Both the position numbers and the translations under genes were made by a program. The notes beneath the pieces were generated by a model. It was not told where the DNA came from. It saw only the letters and a program-made list of their open reading frames with translations, and searched no databases. Shown piece after piece: positions 8,562-16,564 of a DNA stretch of 40,675 bases. This DNA is from Flavobacteriales bacterium TMED123 (lineage in GTDB: Bacteria > Bacteroidota > Bacteroidia > Flavobacteriales > BACL11): contig NHFY01000005.1 of assembly GCA_002170165.1 (NCBI GenBank), forward strand, positions 1 through 40,675, written 5' to 3'. Numbering within the stretch: position 1 is the first letter of the stretch; the number at the start of each line of letters is the position of its first letter.

Positions 8562-8729
8562 TTAACCAATCCAAATATATTTGTTGTCTGTCAGTTTCAC
8601 CTGCTCATTGTCCGATAACCACTTCAGTACTTTTAGTGTGTTTTCTTCTCGCAAATGACTCAGATGATTAGTGATTTCAATAGCAGAAAGCGCATTCTTC
8701 TCAACTAACTCTTTTATTGCTATTTGTAT
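8562..8729 (-). pseudogene. recQ: Out-of-frame C-terminal segment of RecQ (55 residues)
   Basis: Just past the recQ stop codon, the -1 frame stays open for 55 codons (IQIAIKELVEKNALSAIEIT.. ..LKWLSDNEQVKLTDNKYIWI-G, stop at 8564-8562). It has no ATG, GTG or TTG near its 5' end, so it cannot begin by itself. Its helix-helix-strand character (EKNALSAIEIT, LKVLKWL, then a short strand ending KYIWIG) resembles the small winged-helix-like tail that ends Bacteroidota RecQ proteins. It joins the RecQ frame if one A is added to the A6 run just before the stop (8734-8729). The two frames join only there, because the -1 frame has a TAA immediately upstream. This is a real frameshift, an assembly error, or a slippage site. 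Confidence 0.7.
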
Positions 8730-10471
8730 TTTTTAAATTTTTTTTCAGATAGTTCTATTTTATTGCGTTCTACACACACATCACACTTGCCACATTTATA
8801 CATTCTTTCTTCTCCAAAATAGCTAAGCAATTGTTGGGTTCGGCAAACAATTTTATTTTCTGAATAGTTGATTACATCAGCTATTTTCCGCCGTTTTAAT
8901 TCTTTTCTTTCTGCTAGTATTTCTGCTGATATTTGCAAGTTAGATGCCTCTGCTCGATTTTTTGTTAATATAAGTTTAGGCGCATTGCTGCTAGGTAAAT
9001 AATTTAAAACCTCTAATTGTTGTAGCTTTTCTAGTAAGCTTATAATTTTCTCTGAAGAAGTGTTAAATCTTTGCGCTAATGTGATTTCATTTATAGTTAC
9101 ATAATTATCAAACAATCCACTGTACGATCTTAATAAAAGCTTTATAAAGCCGTCATAATGTGCATTAGCAACCTGAAAACGATATAACTCAGCATTATCA
9201 ACAGTTAAGTGTAATTTAGATGGCGTATGAACAGAATCAGTTAGTTTAATGTATTCCTCTTTTTCCAAATATTTTAGCATATTGTAAGTTTTGAAAGCAT
9301 TTAATTGATACTTATCACAAAAATCATTGATATTGAACTCAAAACTTTGTCCTTCTGCTGAATCAACTGCTACATGAAAATAATCTGCTATTTTTTGGTA
9401 ACAATCTTTTATTTCTTGCACTGATGGGTATTGTGAAAGCATAAATTGATTCATATCAATTCTATCGCTTTTGTTTGTTAGCAAAATAGCATAGGCTAAA
9501 TTGCCATCTCTCCCCGCTCTGCCTGATTCCTGAAAATAGGCTTCCAATGATGATGGCGTATTGATATGCACCACAATTCTTACATTGTCTTTATCAATTC
9601 CCATACCGAAAGCATTGGTAGCTACCATCACTCTAGTTTGATTGCGCACCCATCTTTGTTGTTTTTTATTTCTAACATCCATATCTAATCCTGCATGATA
9701 AAAATCAGAAGAAATATTATTGTTTCTAAGTAGTGTAGTAATTTCTTTTGTCTGTTTTCTGCTGCCTACATATACTATTGCACTACTTTTGAAATGATTC
9801 AAAATTTTAACTAACTTTTGCTTCTTTTGCTTAGTATTAATCACAACATATGATAAGTTTTCTCTAACAAATGAAGATTGCAAAAGCTGCTTTTCCCTAA
9901 ATAGCAACTTTTCTTGAATATCATCAACTATATCTGAAGTCGCTGTGGCTGTAAGTGCTAAAAATGGTACATCAGGAAGAAACTTTCTAATTTCAGCAAT
10001 ATGCAAATACGAGGGTCTAAAATCATATCCCCATTCAGCAATACAATGTGCCTCATCTACAGTGATCAAATTCACATTCATTTGCATAATTCTTTCTTGC
10101 ACTGATTTATTTTGCAATCTTTCAGGAGATAAGTATAGAAATTTATAATCTCCATAAATGCAATTGTTAAGCGCAACATCAACCTCATCTTTTGTTAATG
10201 CAGAAGTAATGGCAACCGACTTTATACCTTTTGATTTTAGATGCTCTACCTGATCATTCATCAAAGAAATTAATGGAGAAATCACTATGCAGATGCCATC
10301 TTGCATGAGTGTGGGAACTTGAAAACATACAGATTTTCCACCCCCTGTTGGCAAGAGGGCAAGTGTGTCCTTTTTCTCTAATGCTGCTTGAATGATTTCC
10401 TCTTGCATTGGACGGAAACTAGTGTGCCCCCAATATTTAATCAGTATTTCTTTAGCAGCTAACATTTGCAC
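8720..10471 (-). CDS. recQ: RecQ-family ATP-dependent DNA helicase (C-terminus probably truncated by frameshift)
   Basis: A 583-residue superfamily 2 DNA helicase for recombination and fork repair. Motifs: Gln box FRPMQEEII (19-27), Walker A LPTGGGKS (40-47), VISPLISLMNDQV (63-75), DEAH box 139-142, aromatic-rich loop AEWGYDFRPSY (145-155), ALTATAT, and ATNAFGMGIDK and QESGRAGRDG in RecA domain 2. A winged-helix-like region covers ~355-500. The RecQ zinc motif comes late, with Cys543, 560, 563 and 566 (CRTQQLLSYFGEERMYKCGKCDVC order), after the winged-helix region rather than before it as in E. coli. The frame ends abruptly in EKKFKKYK, 17 residues past the last zinc ligand, while a matching tail continues out of frame (8562-8729). 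Helicase activity should survive the loss. Confidence 0.93.
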   Translation of the reverse strand: MQMLAAKEILIKYWGHTSFRPMQEEIIQAALEKKDTLALLPTGGGKSVCFQVPTLMQDGICIVISPLISLMNDQVEHLKSKGIKSVAITSALTKDEVDVALNNCIYGDYKFLYLSPERLQNKSVQERIMQMNVNLITVDEAHCIAEWGYDFRPSYLHIAEIRKFLPDVPFLALTATATSDIVDDIQEKLLFREKQLLQSSFVRENLSYVVINTKQKKQKLVKILNHFKSSAIVYVGSRKQTKEITTLLRNNNISSDFYHAGLDMDVRNKKQQRWVRNQTRVMVATNAFGMGIDKDNVRIVVHINTPSSLEAYFQESGRAGRDGNLAYAILLTNKSDRIDMNQFMLSQYPSVQEIKDCYQKIADYFHVAVDSAEGQSFEFNINDFCDKYQLNAFKTYNMLKYLEKEEYIKLTDSVHTPSKLHLTVDNAELYRFQVANAHYDGFIKLLLRSYSGLFDNYVTINEITLAQRFNTSSEKIISLLEKLQQLEVLNYLPSSNAPKLILTKNRAEASNLQISAEILAERKELKRRKIADVINYSENKIVCRTQQLLSYFGEERMYKCGKCDVCVERNKIELSEKKFKKYK

Positions 10472-10499
10472 GAAACTAATGAATTTATTCCATTAAAAC

Positions 10500-11393
10500 C
10501 TAAGATCTAGGATGAAAGGAAATAATCGATTCCTTCAGGTATTCCTTATCCAAATGAGTGTAGATTTCAGTAGTTGTGATGCTTTCGTGTCCTAACATTT
10601 CTTGAACAGCCCTTAAATCGGCACCACCTTGAATAAGGTGAGTAGCAAATGAATGCCGAAAAGTATGTGGACTAATTTTCTTTTTCAAACTAATTTTTTC
10701 TGCCAATTGCTTAATGATCGTAAAAATCATAACTCTTGTAAGCTGCTTTCCTCTTCTGTTTAAAAAAACGATATCTTCATGTCCCTTTTTAATTGCCTGA
10801 TGATTGCGAACTTCATTTAGATAAATATTCAAATATTTAAGTGCAGTACTTCCGATAGGAGCAAGGCGTTCTTTATTGCCTTTTCCCACTACTTTTATAA
10901 ATCCTTCAGAAAAACTGACGTTGGATAATTTAAGCGTGATGAGCTCACTTACACGCAAACCGCAACTATAAAGAATCTCAAGCATTGCTCTATTTCTTTC
11001 GCCTTGTTCTTTACTTAAATCAATCGCATATATTAATTTGTCTATTTCTTCAACTGATAGCGTATCAGGAAGCTTCACGCCAATTTTTGGCGCTTCTAAT
11101 AATTCAGTAGGGTCTGCTTTAATGTAATCTTCCATTATCAAATATTTGAAGAATGCTTTAATTCCTGAAATAATTCTTGCTTGTGAACGGGCTGATTTGC
11201 CACTTTTGCTAATTGCAGCAACAAATTCCGACAAATCGGATTTTTCTATCTGAATTTCTGTTTTCTTTTTGTTTTCTGCAAAAAGAGCTAATTGCTGTAC
11301 ATCTCTTATGTAAGCATCTACTGAGTTGGAAGATAATGATCGTTCGATAGTCAAATAACTTTTAAAACTCTTTATTGATGTTTTCCAACTCAT
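10500..11393 (-). CDS. xerD: Tyrosine recombinase XerD-type
   Basis: A 297-residue site-specific recombinase that, with XerC, resolves chromosome dimers at dif. The N-terminal core-binding domain (1-~100, SYLTIERSLSSNSVDAYIRD) is followed by the catalytic domain. All catalytic residues are present: Arg147 (SCGLRVSEL), Lys171 (VVGKGNKERLAPIG), His243 and Arg246 (PHTFRHSFATHLI), His269 (LGHESI) and nucleophile Tyr278 (TTTEIYTHLD). The XerD name rests on length, overall similarity and the usual divergent pairing with aroQ in Bacteroidota; XerC cannot be fully excluded. Only 18 bases separate its start from that of aroQ. Confidence 0.92.
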   Translation of the reverse strand: MSWKTSIKSFKSYLTIERSLSSNSVDAYIRDVQQLALFAENKKKTEIQIEKSDLSEFVAAISKSGKSARSQARIISGIKAFFKYLIMEDYIKADPTELLEAPKIGVKLPDTLSVEEIDKLIYAIDLSKEQGERNRAMLEILYSCGLRVSELITLKLSNVSFSEGFIKVVGKGNKERLAPIGSTALKYLNIYLNEVRNHQAIKKGHEDIVFLNRRGKQLTRVMIFTIIKQLAEKISLKKKISPHTFRHSFATHLIQGGADLRAVQEMLGHESITTTEIYTHLDKEYLKESIISFHPRS

Positions 11394-11406
11394 TTATGTA
11401 AATTTG
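11375..11406 (+). promoter_or_regulatory. Candidate aroQ promoter (TTG-N21-TAAATTTG), leaderless
   Basis: TTG at 11375-11377 lies 21 bases before TAAATTTG at 11399-11406, matching the Flavobacterium-type TTG-N(17-23)-TANNTTTG promoter. The -33 part lies inside the 5' coding end of divergent xerD. The -7 box ends 5 bases before the aroQ ATG (11412), so the message should begin at or next to the start codon. Confidence 0.55.
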
Positions 11407-11411
11407 CTAAT

Positions 11412-11822
11412 ATGAAGGTATTAATTGTTAACGGACCAAATTTAAACTTATTAGGCAAAAGAGAAAAATCTATTTACGGAGATGTCAGCTTTAATGATAT
11501 TTTTAACCAATTAAAAGCAGATTTTCCACATTTAGATTTGGAATACTTCCAATCAAATGTAGAAGGGGAGTTGATTAATAAATTACAAGAAGTTGGTTTT
11601 TCTTACGATTATATTCTGCTGAATGCTGGAGGCTATACCCACACTTCTGTTGCATTAGCAGATGCAGTAGCAGCCATTAACACCTCAGTAATTGAAGTGC
11701 ATATATCTAATATTTATGCGCGTGAGGAGTTTAGACAAAAATCACTTTTATCACCTTATTGCAAAGCAGTAATTTGTGGATTGGGTTTGGATTCTTATAA
11801 AGCGGCTTTAATAACTATTTAA
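11412..11822 (+). CDS. aroQ: Type II 3-dehydroquinate dehydratase
   Basis: A 136-residue enzyme that dehydrates 3-dehydroquinate to 3-dehydroshikimate in the shikimate pathway. NGPNLNLLGKRE opens the protein, and the catalytic set is complete: Tyr22 (SIYG), Asn71 and His77 (NAGGYTHTSVALADA), His97 (EVHISN) and Arg108. Spacing agrees with the well-studied mycobacterial enzyme (Tyr24, Asn75, His81, His101, Arg112). The usual NPGG is NAGG here, a mild change. The 3' end overlaps the convergent GT2 gene by 15 bases. Confidence 0.97.
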   Translation: MKVLIVNGPNLNLLGKREKSIYGDVSFNDIFNQLKADFPHLDLEYFQSNVEGELINKLQEVGFSYDYILLNAGGYTHTSVALADAVAAINTSVIEVHISNIYAREEFRQKSLLSPYCKAVICGLGLDSYKAALITI

Positions 11823-12839
11823 CTCTGAGAACTGTTTAATACCTTGAATTTTATTTTTCACAAGAATACTCAAATCTGATTTTCCAACTAAATTGTGTTT
11901 TTGCATAATCTTTTGGCGCTTTGCCATCAATTTTGGAATAGCAAAATAAAAAGAAAAATGCGCTTTTACAATAGCAAAAAGGTGTGCAATTCCCTTTTTT
12001 TGTTTTAAAAAGCTAATAGCGGCAACAGCATCTAAAAGTAGGCGAATAGGAATTACAATAAGCAAAGAGGGTAAAGCTAAGTTTTTGAAAAGCATAGCAA
12101 GGTTATTTCTAAAATTAAGATGCGTTTTGAAAGCAGAAGCTGCATCAAGTGTGCCACCTCCAACATGAAACACCTCTGATTTTGGCTCCACCATTATTTT
12201 ATAGCCCTTATTTTTCAATCGCCAACAAAGGTCAATTTCTTCTTGATGGGCAAAAAAGTCAGCATCAAAACCACCAACTTCCCAAAATGCATCTGCCCTT
12301 ACAAATAGGCATGCACCAGTTGCCCAAAACACTTCTCTTGAATTATTGTATTGTCCTCTATCTTCTTCTAGACTATCAAAAATCCTACCTCTACAAAATG
12401 GATAACCTAAATTGTCAATAAAACCACCAGAAGCACCAGCATATTCAAATGTGTTTCTTTTATTAAAATCTAATAATTTGGGTTGGCAAGCCGCAATTGT
12501 TTTATCCTTATCAAGCAAATTAACAATAGGAGAGAGCCAACTCTTACTTACTTCGACATCTGAATTTAGCAAGACATAATATTCCGCATGAATCTGATTT
12601 AAAGCTTTATTATAACCACCAGCAAAGCCAAAATTTTCTTTGTTTTCTACAATAGAAATTAAAGGAAATTTTTCCTCTAGAAAACTTAAAGAATCATCAG
12701 TTGAGCGGTTATCAGCTATTACGATTTTCGCATCATCGCTATGCTTAATTACAGTCGGTAAAAATCTTTCTAGCCAATCTTTACCATTCCAATTTAGGAT
12801 AACAACAGCTGTTTTTATTTTTCTCTTTTGTGTTTCCAT
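11808..12839 (-). CDS. Family 2 glycosyltransferase
   Basis: A 343-residue GT2 enzyme with the WcaE/rhamnosyltransferase-like layout. The GT-A fold starts at residue ~9 (TAVVILNWNGKDWLERFLP), with IVIADNRSTDDSL for nucleotide-sugar binding, ENFGFAGGYNKAL, the DXD-like metal site in VLLNSDVEVS near residue 91, then FWATGACLFVRADAFWEVGG and FFAHQEEIDLCWRLKNKGY (acceptor/catalytic ED-type block). A hydrophobic stretch near 250-270 suggests membrane association. It probably transfers a sugar onto an envelope glycolipid or polysaccharide; donor and acceptor are unknown. Its first 25 bases overlap the 3' end of the LpxL-type gene, and it lies last in the GWxTD-LpxL-GT2 operon. Confidence 0.9.
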   Translation of the reverse strand: METQKRKIKTAVVILNWNGKDWLERFLPTVIKHSDDAKIVIADNRSTDDSLSFLEEKFPLISIVENKENFGFAGGYNKALNQIHAEYYVLLNSDVEVSKSWLSPIVNLLDKDKTIAACQPKLLDFNKRNTFEYAGASGGFIDNLGYPFCRGRIFDSLEEDRGQYNNSREVFWATGACLFVRADAFWEVGGFDADFFAHQEEIDLCWRLKNKGYKIMVEPKSEVFHVGGGTLDAASAFKTHLNFRNNLAMLFKNLALPSLLIVIPIRLLLDAVAAISFLKQKKGIAHLFAIVKAHFSFYFAIPKLMAKRQKIMQKHNLVGKSDLSILVKNKIQGIKQFSELNSY

Positions 12840-13675
12840 CTTCTATGCGACCATAAATAATTTGATGGCACTTTTTTTATTTGTTTCTCTAAACGCTCGA
12901 AATAGCATTTTGTTATTTCTCCTTCTTGCGTTTCATTAGGGTTTTCTACCAAAACTTCAAAGTGGATAGTGTATTTACCATATTCTTCTTTTTGCATATT
13001 ACAGAAAATTACAGGATAATCCATCTTTTTTGCAATCTTTTCAATACCCATAAAGACCGGCACTTCTTTACCAAAAAAAGGCACCCAATGGGTTGAAGAG
13101 TTTACCACAGGATTCTGATCTGCAATGAGCCCTATAATCTGACATTCATCTTGCGTATTAAGTATATAACGCATACTATCTTGCATACTCACAGCTATTG
13201 CACCAAACTTTATTCGAGCAGTTTTTAGCAGTTTGTCAAAGATGTTATTTGTAAGCGGTTTGTAAATGCCAACCACCTGTTGTTTTGCAGCAATAGAGAG
13301 CTTTTGACCAACCCATTCCCAATTGTTAAAATGACCAAAAACCAATAGAATCGTTTGCCTTTTTGCAGCATAACGATCAATTACTTGCTGATTTTGAATC
13401 CTTACCTTATTATCTAGAAAAGATCTTGAAGCAGAAATCATTTTAATAATCTCTACTATTACATTAAAAAAATGCTTAGAGAAACTTTTTCTAATTTGGG
13501 ACAATTCATCAGATGATTTATTAGGAAAAGCTATTACTAAATTACTTTGCACTATATTTTTTCTGTATTGAAAAAAAATACGATTAAGAAAGTTTAGTTT
13601 ACATGAAAATATTTTCAGAATAAAGAAAGGAAAATAGGAGAGTAGGTAAATAAACAAAACCAATAGCCTACTCAT
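12815..13675 (-). CDS. Lipid A late acyltransferase (LpxL/HtrB family)
   Basis: A 286-residue inner-membrane protein with one N-terminal transmembrane helix (residues ~3-22). The catalytic H-x4-E dyad is His115-Glu120 in FGHFNNWEW. Further family blocks are IYKPLTN, ADQNPV, WVPFFGKEVPVFMG and the C-terminal YLWSHRRWKH. These enzymes transfer a secondary acyl chain from acyl-ACP to the lipid A precursor on the cytoplasmic face. Whether this is LpxL or LpxM specificity cannot be read from sequence; Bacteroidota often have a single homologue. It lies 2 bases after the GWxTD gene and overlaps the GT2 gene, so the three are one transcription unit. Confidence 0.92.
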   Translation of the reverse strand: MSRLLVLFIYLLSYFPFFILKIFSCKLNFLNRIFFQYRKNIVQSNLVIAFPNKSSDELSQIRKSFSKHFFNVIVEIIKMISASRSFLDNKVRIQNQQVIDRYAAKRQTILLVFGHFNNWEWVGQKLSIAAKQQVVGIYKPLTNNIFDKLLKTARIKFGAIAVSMQDSMRYILNTQDECQIIGLIADQNPVVNSSTHWVPFFGKEVPVFMGIEKIAKKMDYPVIFCNMQKEEYGKYTIHFEVLVENPNETQEGEITKCYFERLEKQIKKVPSNYLWSHRRWKHKREK

Positions 13676-13677
13676 AC

Positions 13678-15108
13678 CTATCTAGGATTTATGTAATTAT
13701 TAATAAAGTCATCTCCAAAAGTTGGATTGTTATCTAACTCTAATCTATCTCTCCACTCTTGATTACTTACTTCACCTTCTACATTGGAGTAAGTTAAGCG
13801 ATAATCGTGGATACCTAAATGCTCATTTACGAATACAAATTTGCAGTCTGTTTGTGTTTGAAGTTTATAATAGTGCCAAATTTCATAAGGCAAATTCGCA
13901 GATGAGTTATCAACTTTATGCCTACTATTAGGAGCGCCATATTGCAAATAGACCCTTCCTCTATCTGTTTTATATCCTGCTTGTTTTGCATTTTGGAATT
14001 CTTTGTTTATACTTTTTACGACCCTATGGTATTTTTTCCATTCTTTCTCAGGGTTGAGAAGATTACGGCCTTTCCAAAAGTTGAGGAAGAATTTTTGCAT
14101 AAGCAATATATCGTTATATCTTTTTTGATTATCTGCATATGTAGTTTCTAATGAAGTTGAAATAGGATAGAGATAATCGATATATAACAACATGCTGTCA
14201 ATAGTTGTAATCTGCTGAACAAAAGTACCATCAATAGCTACACTGCTTATATCATTTATGCTTTTGTTATGTTTTAGACTGCTTCTTTGAAAAAACAACT
14301 TTTTTTGCAAAACAACATTGTTCTCAGTATCTCTTATTTCAAACGCTAAATTGTAATTCCCTGTAGGCAGTTGATTTATAGGAAAGGAAAACAAATTGCT
14401 CTCTATTTTATTTGCAGACATTCTTTTTGATTTTGTAAAATCAAATAGTACTACATTAGTTTCAAAGCTTTCAATATAACTGTTTAACAAATACCTTTTT
14501 TGGGAATCAAAATGCTTTTCTGCATTATAAATCTCAAAATAAAAAGACAGTGTATTTTGGTGGGGAGGATAGAAATTAGACACGTAAGGAGTAAGATCAT
14601 ATCCATTTTTGGACAGTTTATTCTCTTTTATGGTTTTTTGGTAATGCTCAACCAATGTTATATCAGAAAATGCAAGTTCATCCTTTTTAAAATCCATCAA
14701 AATATCCTCATGATGTAAAAGCGCATCATTATTAGCATTAATATCTTTTACTTTTATTGTTAGCGCATATGAGCCATTTGCAATTGAAAACCTTTGCTGG
14801 TCAATAAACATAAGATTATTTCCAACACTATCTGTAAAATCAGGGCTTCTTAGCTTGTAATGATCCTGATATATCAATCGCTCATCATCTTTAATTTCCA
14901 AATAAATATCTAATTCTCCATAATATTTTTTATTCTTCCCTTCAATGAGATTTATGCTATTAGCATCAAATGAAAAATAACATTCTATATAGCTCTTATT
15001 ATCTGGTGTATTGAAATTAGCAGTATAGAAAAATGCTTTTAGTGCTTGTGCATTCAATAAAGTTGAAAAACAACTAAAAAAAAGCAAAAGAAATGTTCTA
15101 AAATTCAT
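13678..15108 (-). CDS. GWxTD domain-containing exported protein
   Basis: A 476-residue protein with a signal peptide (residues 1-20, ending LLNAQ). The N-terminal two thirds look like beta-sandwich modules of unknown role. The C-terminal third carries the GWxTD domain: FFLNFWKGRN near 340, NKEFQNAKQAGYKTDRGRVY near 380, then LQYGAP, with the signature reading G-Y-K-T-D here. The function of the domain is not established; in Bacteroidota such proteins are periplasmic or surface-associated and often lie next to lipid A or envelope genes, as here. It is the first gene of the GWxTD-LpxL-GT2 operon. Confidence 0.87.
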   Translation of the reverse strand: MNFRTFLLLFFSCFSTLLNAQALKAFFYTANFNTPDNKSYIECYFSFDANSINLIEGKNKKYYGELDIYLEIKDDERLIYQDHYKLRSPDFTDSVGNNLMFIDQQRFSIANGSYALTIKVKDINANNDALLHHEDILMDFKKDELAFSDITLVEHYQKTIKENKLSKNGYDLTPYVSNFYPPHQNTLSFYFEIYNAEKHFDSQKRYLLNSYIESFETNVVLFDFTKSKRMSANKIESNLFSFPINQLPTGNYNLAFEIRDTENNVVLQKKLFFQRSSLKHNKSINDISSVAIDGTFVQQITTIDSMLLYIDYLYPISTSLETTYADNQKRYNDILLMQKFFLNFWKGRNLLNPEKEWKKYHRVVKSINKEFQNAKQAGYKTDRGRVYLQYGAPNSRHKVDNSSANLPYEIWHYYKLQTQTDCKFVFVNEHLGIHDYRLTYSNVEGEVSNQEWRDRLELDNNPTFGDDFINNYINPR

Positions 15109-15189
15109 AATGCTAAACTAAGCAATTTAGATGGATTAAAAGCCGAAGAAAATTAAAGCTTAAAAGGATTTAGGATTAACAAATATTTC

Positions 15190-15197
15190 TATTTTTG
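15190..15197 (+). promoter_or_regulatory. Candidate -7 promoter box for tRNA-Ser (TATTTTTG)
   Basis: Exact TANNTTTG match ending 12 bases before the mature 5' end of tRNA-Ser, giving a short 5' precursor for RNase P. No clear -33 TTG is seen. Confidence 0.5.
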
Positions 15198-15209
15198 CTT
15201 GTGAATTTA

Positions 15210-15294
15210 GGAGAGATGGCAGAGTGGTCGAATGCGGTGGTCTTGAAAACCATTGTGCAGCAATGTACCGGGGGTTCGAATCCCTCTCTCTCCG
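15210..15294 (+). tRNA. tRNA-Ser (anticodon TGA)
   Basis: An 85-nucleotide class II tRNA. The acceptor stem pairs GGAGAGA with TCTCTCC, followed by discriminator G. The anticodon loop is CTTGAAA with TGA as anticodon, read on a TGGT/ACCA stem. A long variable arm (GTGCAGCAATGTAC region) is typical of tRNA-Ser, and the T arm contains GTTCGAATC. CCA is not encoded. A terminator hairpin follows directly. Confidence 0.96.
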
Positions 15295-15295
15295 C

Positions 15296-15320
15296 AAACC
15301 CAAACTTATGTTTGGGTTTT
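15296..15320 (+). terminator. Intrinsic terminator of tRNA-Ser
   Basis: A perfect 10-base-pair stem (AAACCCAAAC / GTTTGGGTTT) with a TTAT loop begins 2 bases after the tRNA and runs into T-rich sequence (TTTATTTTAG). It separates the tRNA from the metallophosphoesterase gene starting at 15344. Confidence 0.85.
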
Positions 15321-15343
15321 ATTTTAGTAATTAATTATCTAGA

Positions 15344-16564
15344 ATGAAATTGATTGTTACGATTCTGATACTACTTATTGTTGATTATTATTTTTATTCA
15401 GCAATATCAACAATTTTAAATAATTATATCCTCAAAATAATCTACTGGCTAATATCATTCTCATTCTATTTAGCTATTTTATATATTTTTCTAAATTATT
15501 ATGAGCAAGATTACTCGGTAGAATCAGGCAATAATTTAATTATATGCACAAGTTTAATTCTAATAATTTTTGTTTCTAAATTTTTAGGTATAGTACCATT
15601 AATAATTGATGATATTATAAGGAGTTTTAAATTATTAAACATTTTTCTTTTTAAGATTGATACTCATTACAATGTAGATAGATTAAAATTTCTAAAACAA
15701 ACTGCAGTTATTATTTCTAGTTTACTTTTCTCAACAATGCTTTTAGGTATGAAATTTGGCAGATATAATTTTAAAAAGAATTTTCAAGATATATATTTAA
15801 AAAAATGGCCTAAAAGTTTAAATGGGTATAAAATCATACATATTTCTGATTTACATTTAGGTAGCTTTGGCTCTGTTGAAAAATTAGAAGAAGTAGTGAA
15901 AATTATTAATGAAGAAGTTGCGGACTTAATTGTATTTACTGGAGACTTAGTTAACAATTCTTTTCATGAAGCCACTGCCTATATCAACACTTTAAACAAG
16001 CTTATAGCAAAAGATGGCAAATTCTCAGTTCTAGGAAATCACGACTATGGTGATTATAGGGGTATTAAAAGGGGGACAAAAGTATGGGAAGAAAATTTTC
16101 AAAACTTAAAAAATTTAGAAAAAGATGCTGGGTTTCAACTTTTATTAAATGAAACTATAACAATTAATAGATCTGAAGATAAATTTAATTTAATTGGTGT
16201 TGAGAATTGGGGCGCTGGCAACTTTAATAAGGATGGAGATATTGATAGCGCTATAACAAATATTGACCAATCATTACCAAACATTCTACTTTCTCATGAT
16301 CCTTCTCATTGGAGTCAAGTAATATTGAAAAAAAACTATAATATTGATTTACAACTATCTGGACATACTCACGGGATGCAATTTGGTGTTGATATACCAG
16401 GTATAAAATGGAGTCCTGTACAATATAGATATAAGCAATGGGCAGGTCTTTACAGAAAAGATCAAAAGCAGATTTATGTTAATAGAGGTCTTGGTAGTTT
16501 AGGATACGCTGGCAGAGTTGGTATTATGCCGGATATATCTATCCTAAACATTAGAAGTGTATAA
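15344..16564 (+). CDS. Membrane-anchored metallophosphoesterase
   Basis: A 406-residue protein with about four N-terminal transmembrane helices (residues ~2-22, 32-54, 62-90, 115-135), then a calcineurin-like phosphoesterase domain facing either the cytoplasm or periplasm. Metal-binding motifs are complete and in order: SDLHLGS (~168), FTGDLVNN (~199), LGNHDYGDY (~231), LSHDPSHW (~323) and LSGHTHGMQFG (~338). The domain belongs to the YkuE/YaeI-like group; relatives act on phosphodiesters or lipid-linked pyrophosphates, including UDP-diacylglucosamine, but no substrate can be assigned here. Base composition is clearly lower in GC than the flanking genes. It starts 23 bases past the tRNA-Ser terminator, and the next gene begins on the base after its stop codon. 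Confidence 0.85.
   Translation: MKLIVTILILLIVDYYFYSAISTILNNYILKIIYWLISFSFYLAILYIFLNYYEQDYSVESGNNLIICTSLILIIFVSKFLGIVPLIIDDIIRSFKLLNIFLFKIDTHYNVDRLKFLKQTAVIISSLLFSTMLLGMKFGRYNFKKNFQDIYLKKWPKSLNGYKIIHISDLHLGSFGSVEKLEEVVKIINEEVADLIVFTGDLVNNSFHEATAYINTLNKLIAKDGKFSVLGNHDYGDYRGIKRGTKVWEENFQNLKNLEKDAGFQLLLNETITINRSEDKFNLIGVENWGAGNFNKDGDIDSAITNIDQSLPNILLSHDPSHWSQVILKKNYNIDLQLSGHTHGMQFGVDIPGIKWSPVQYRYKQWAGLYRKDQKQIYVNRGLGSLGYAGRVGIMPDISILNIRSV

Noticed and set aside
8562-8729. The 55-codon tail as an independent small gene
   Set aside because: It has no start codon near its 5' end, and it reads as a continuation of RecQ once a single A is added.
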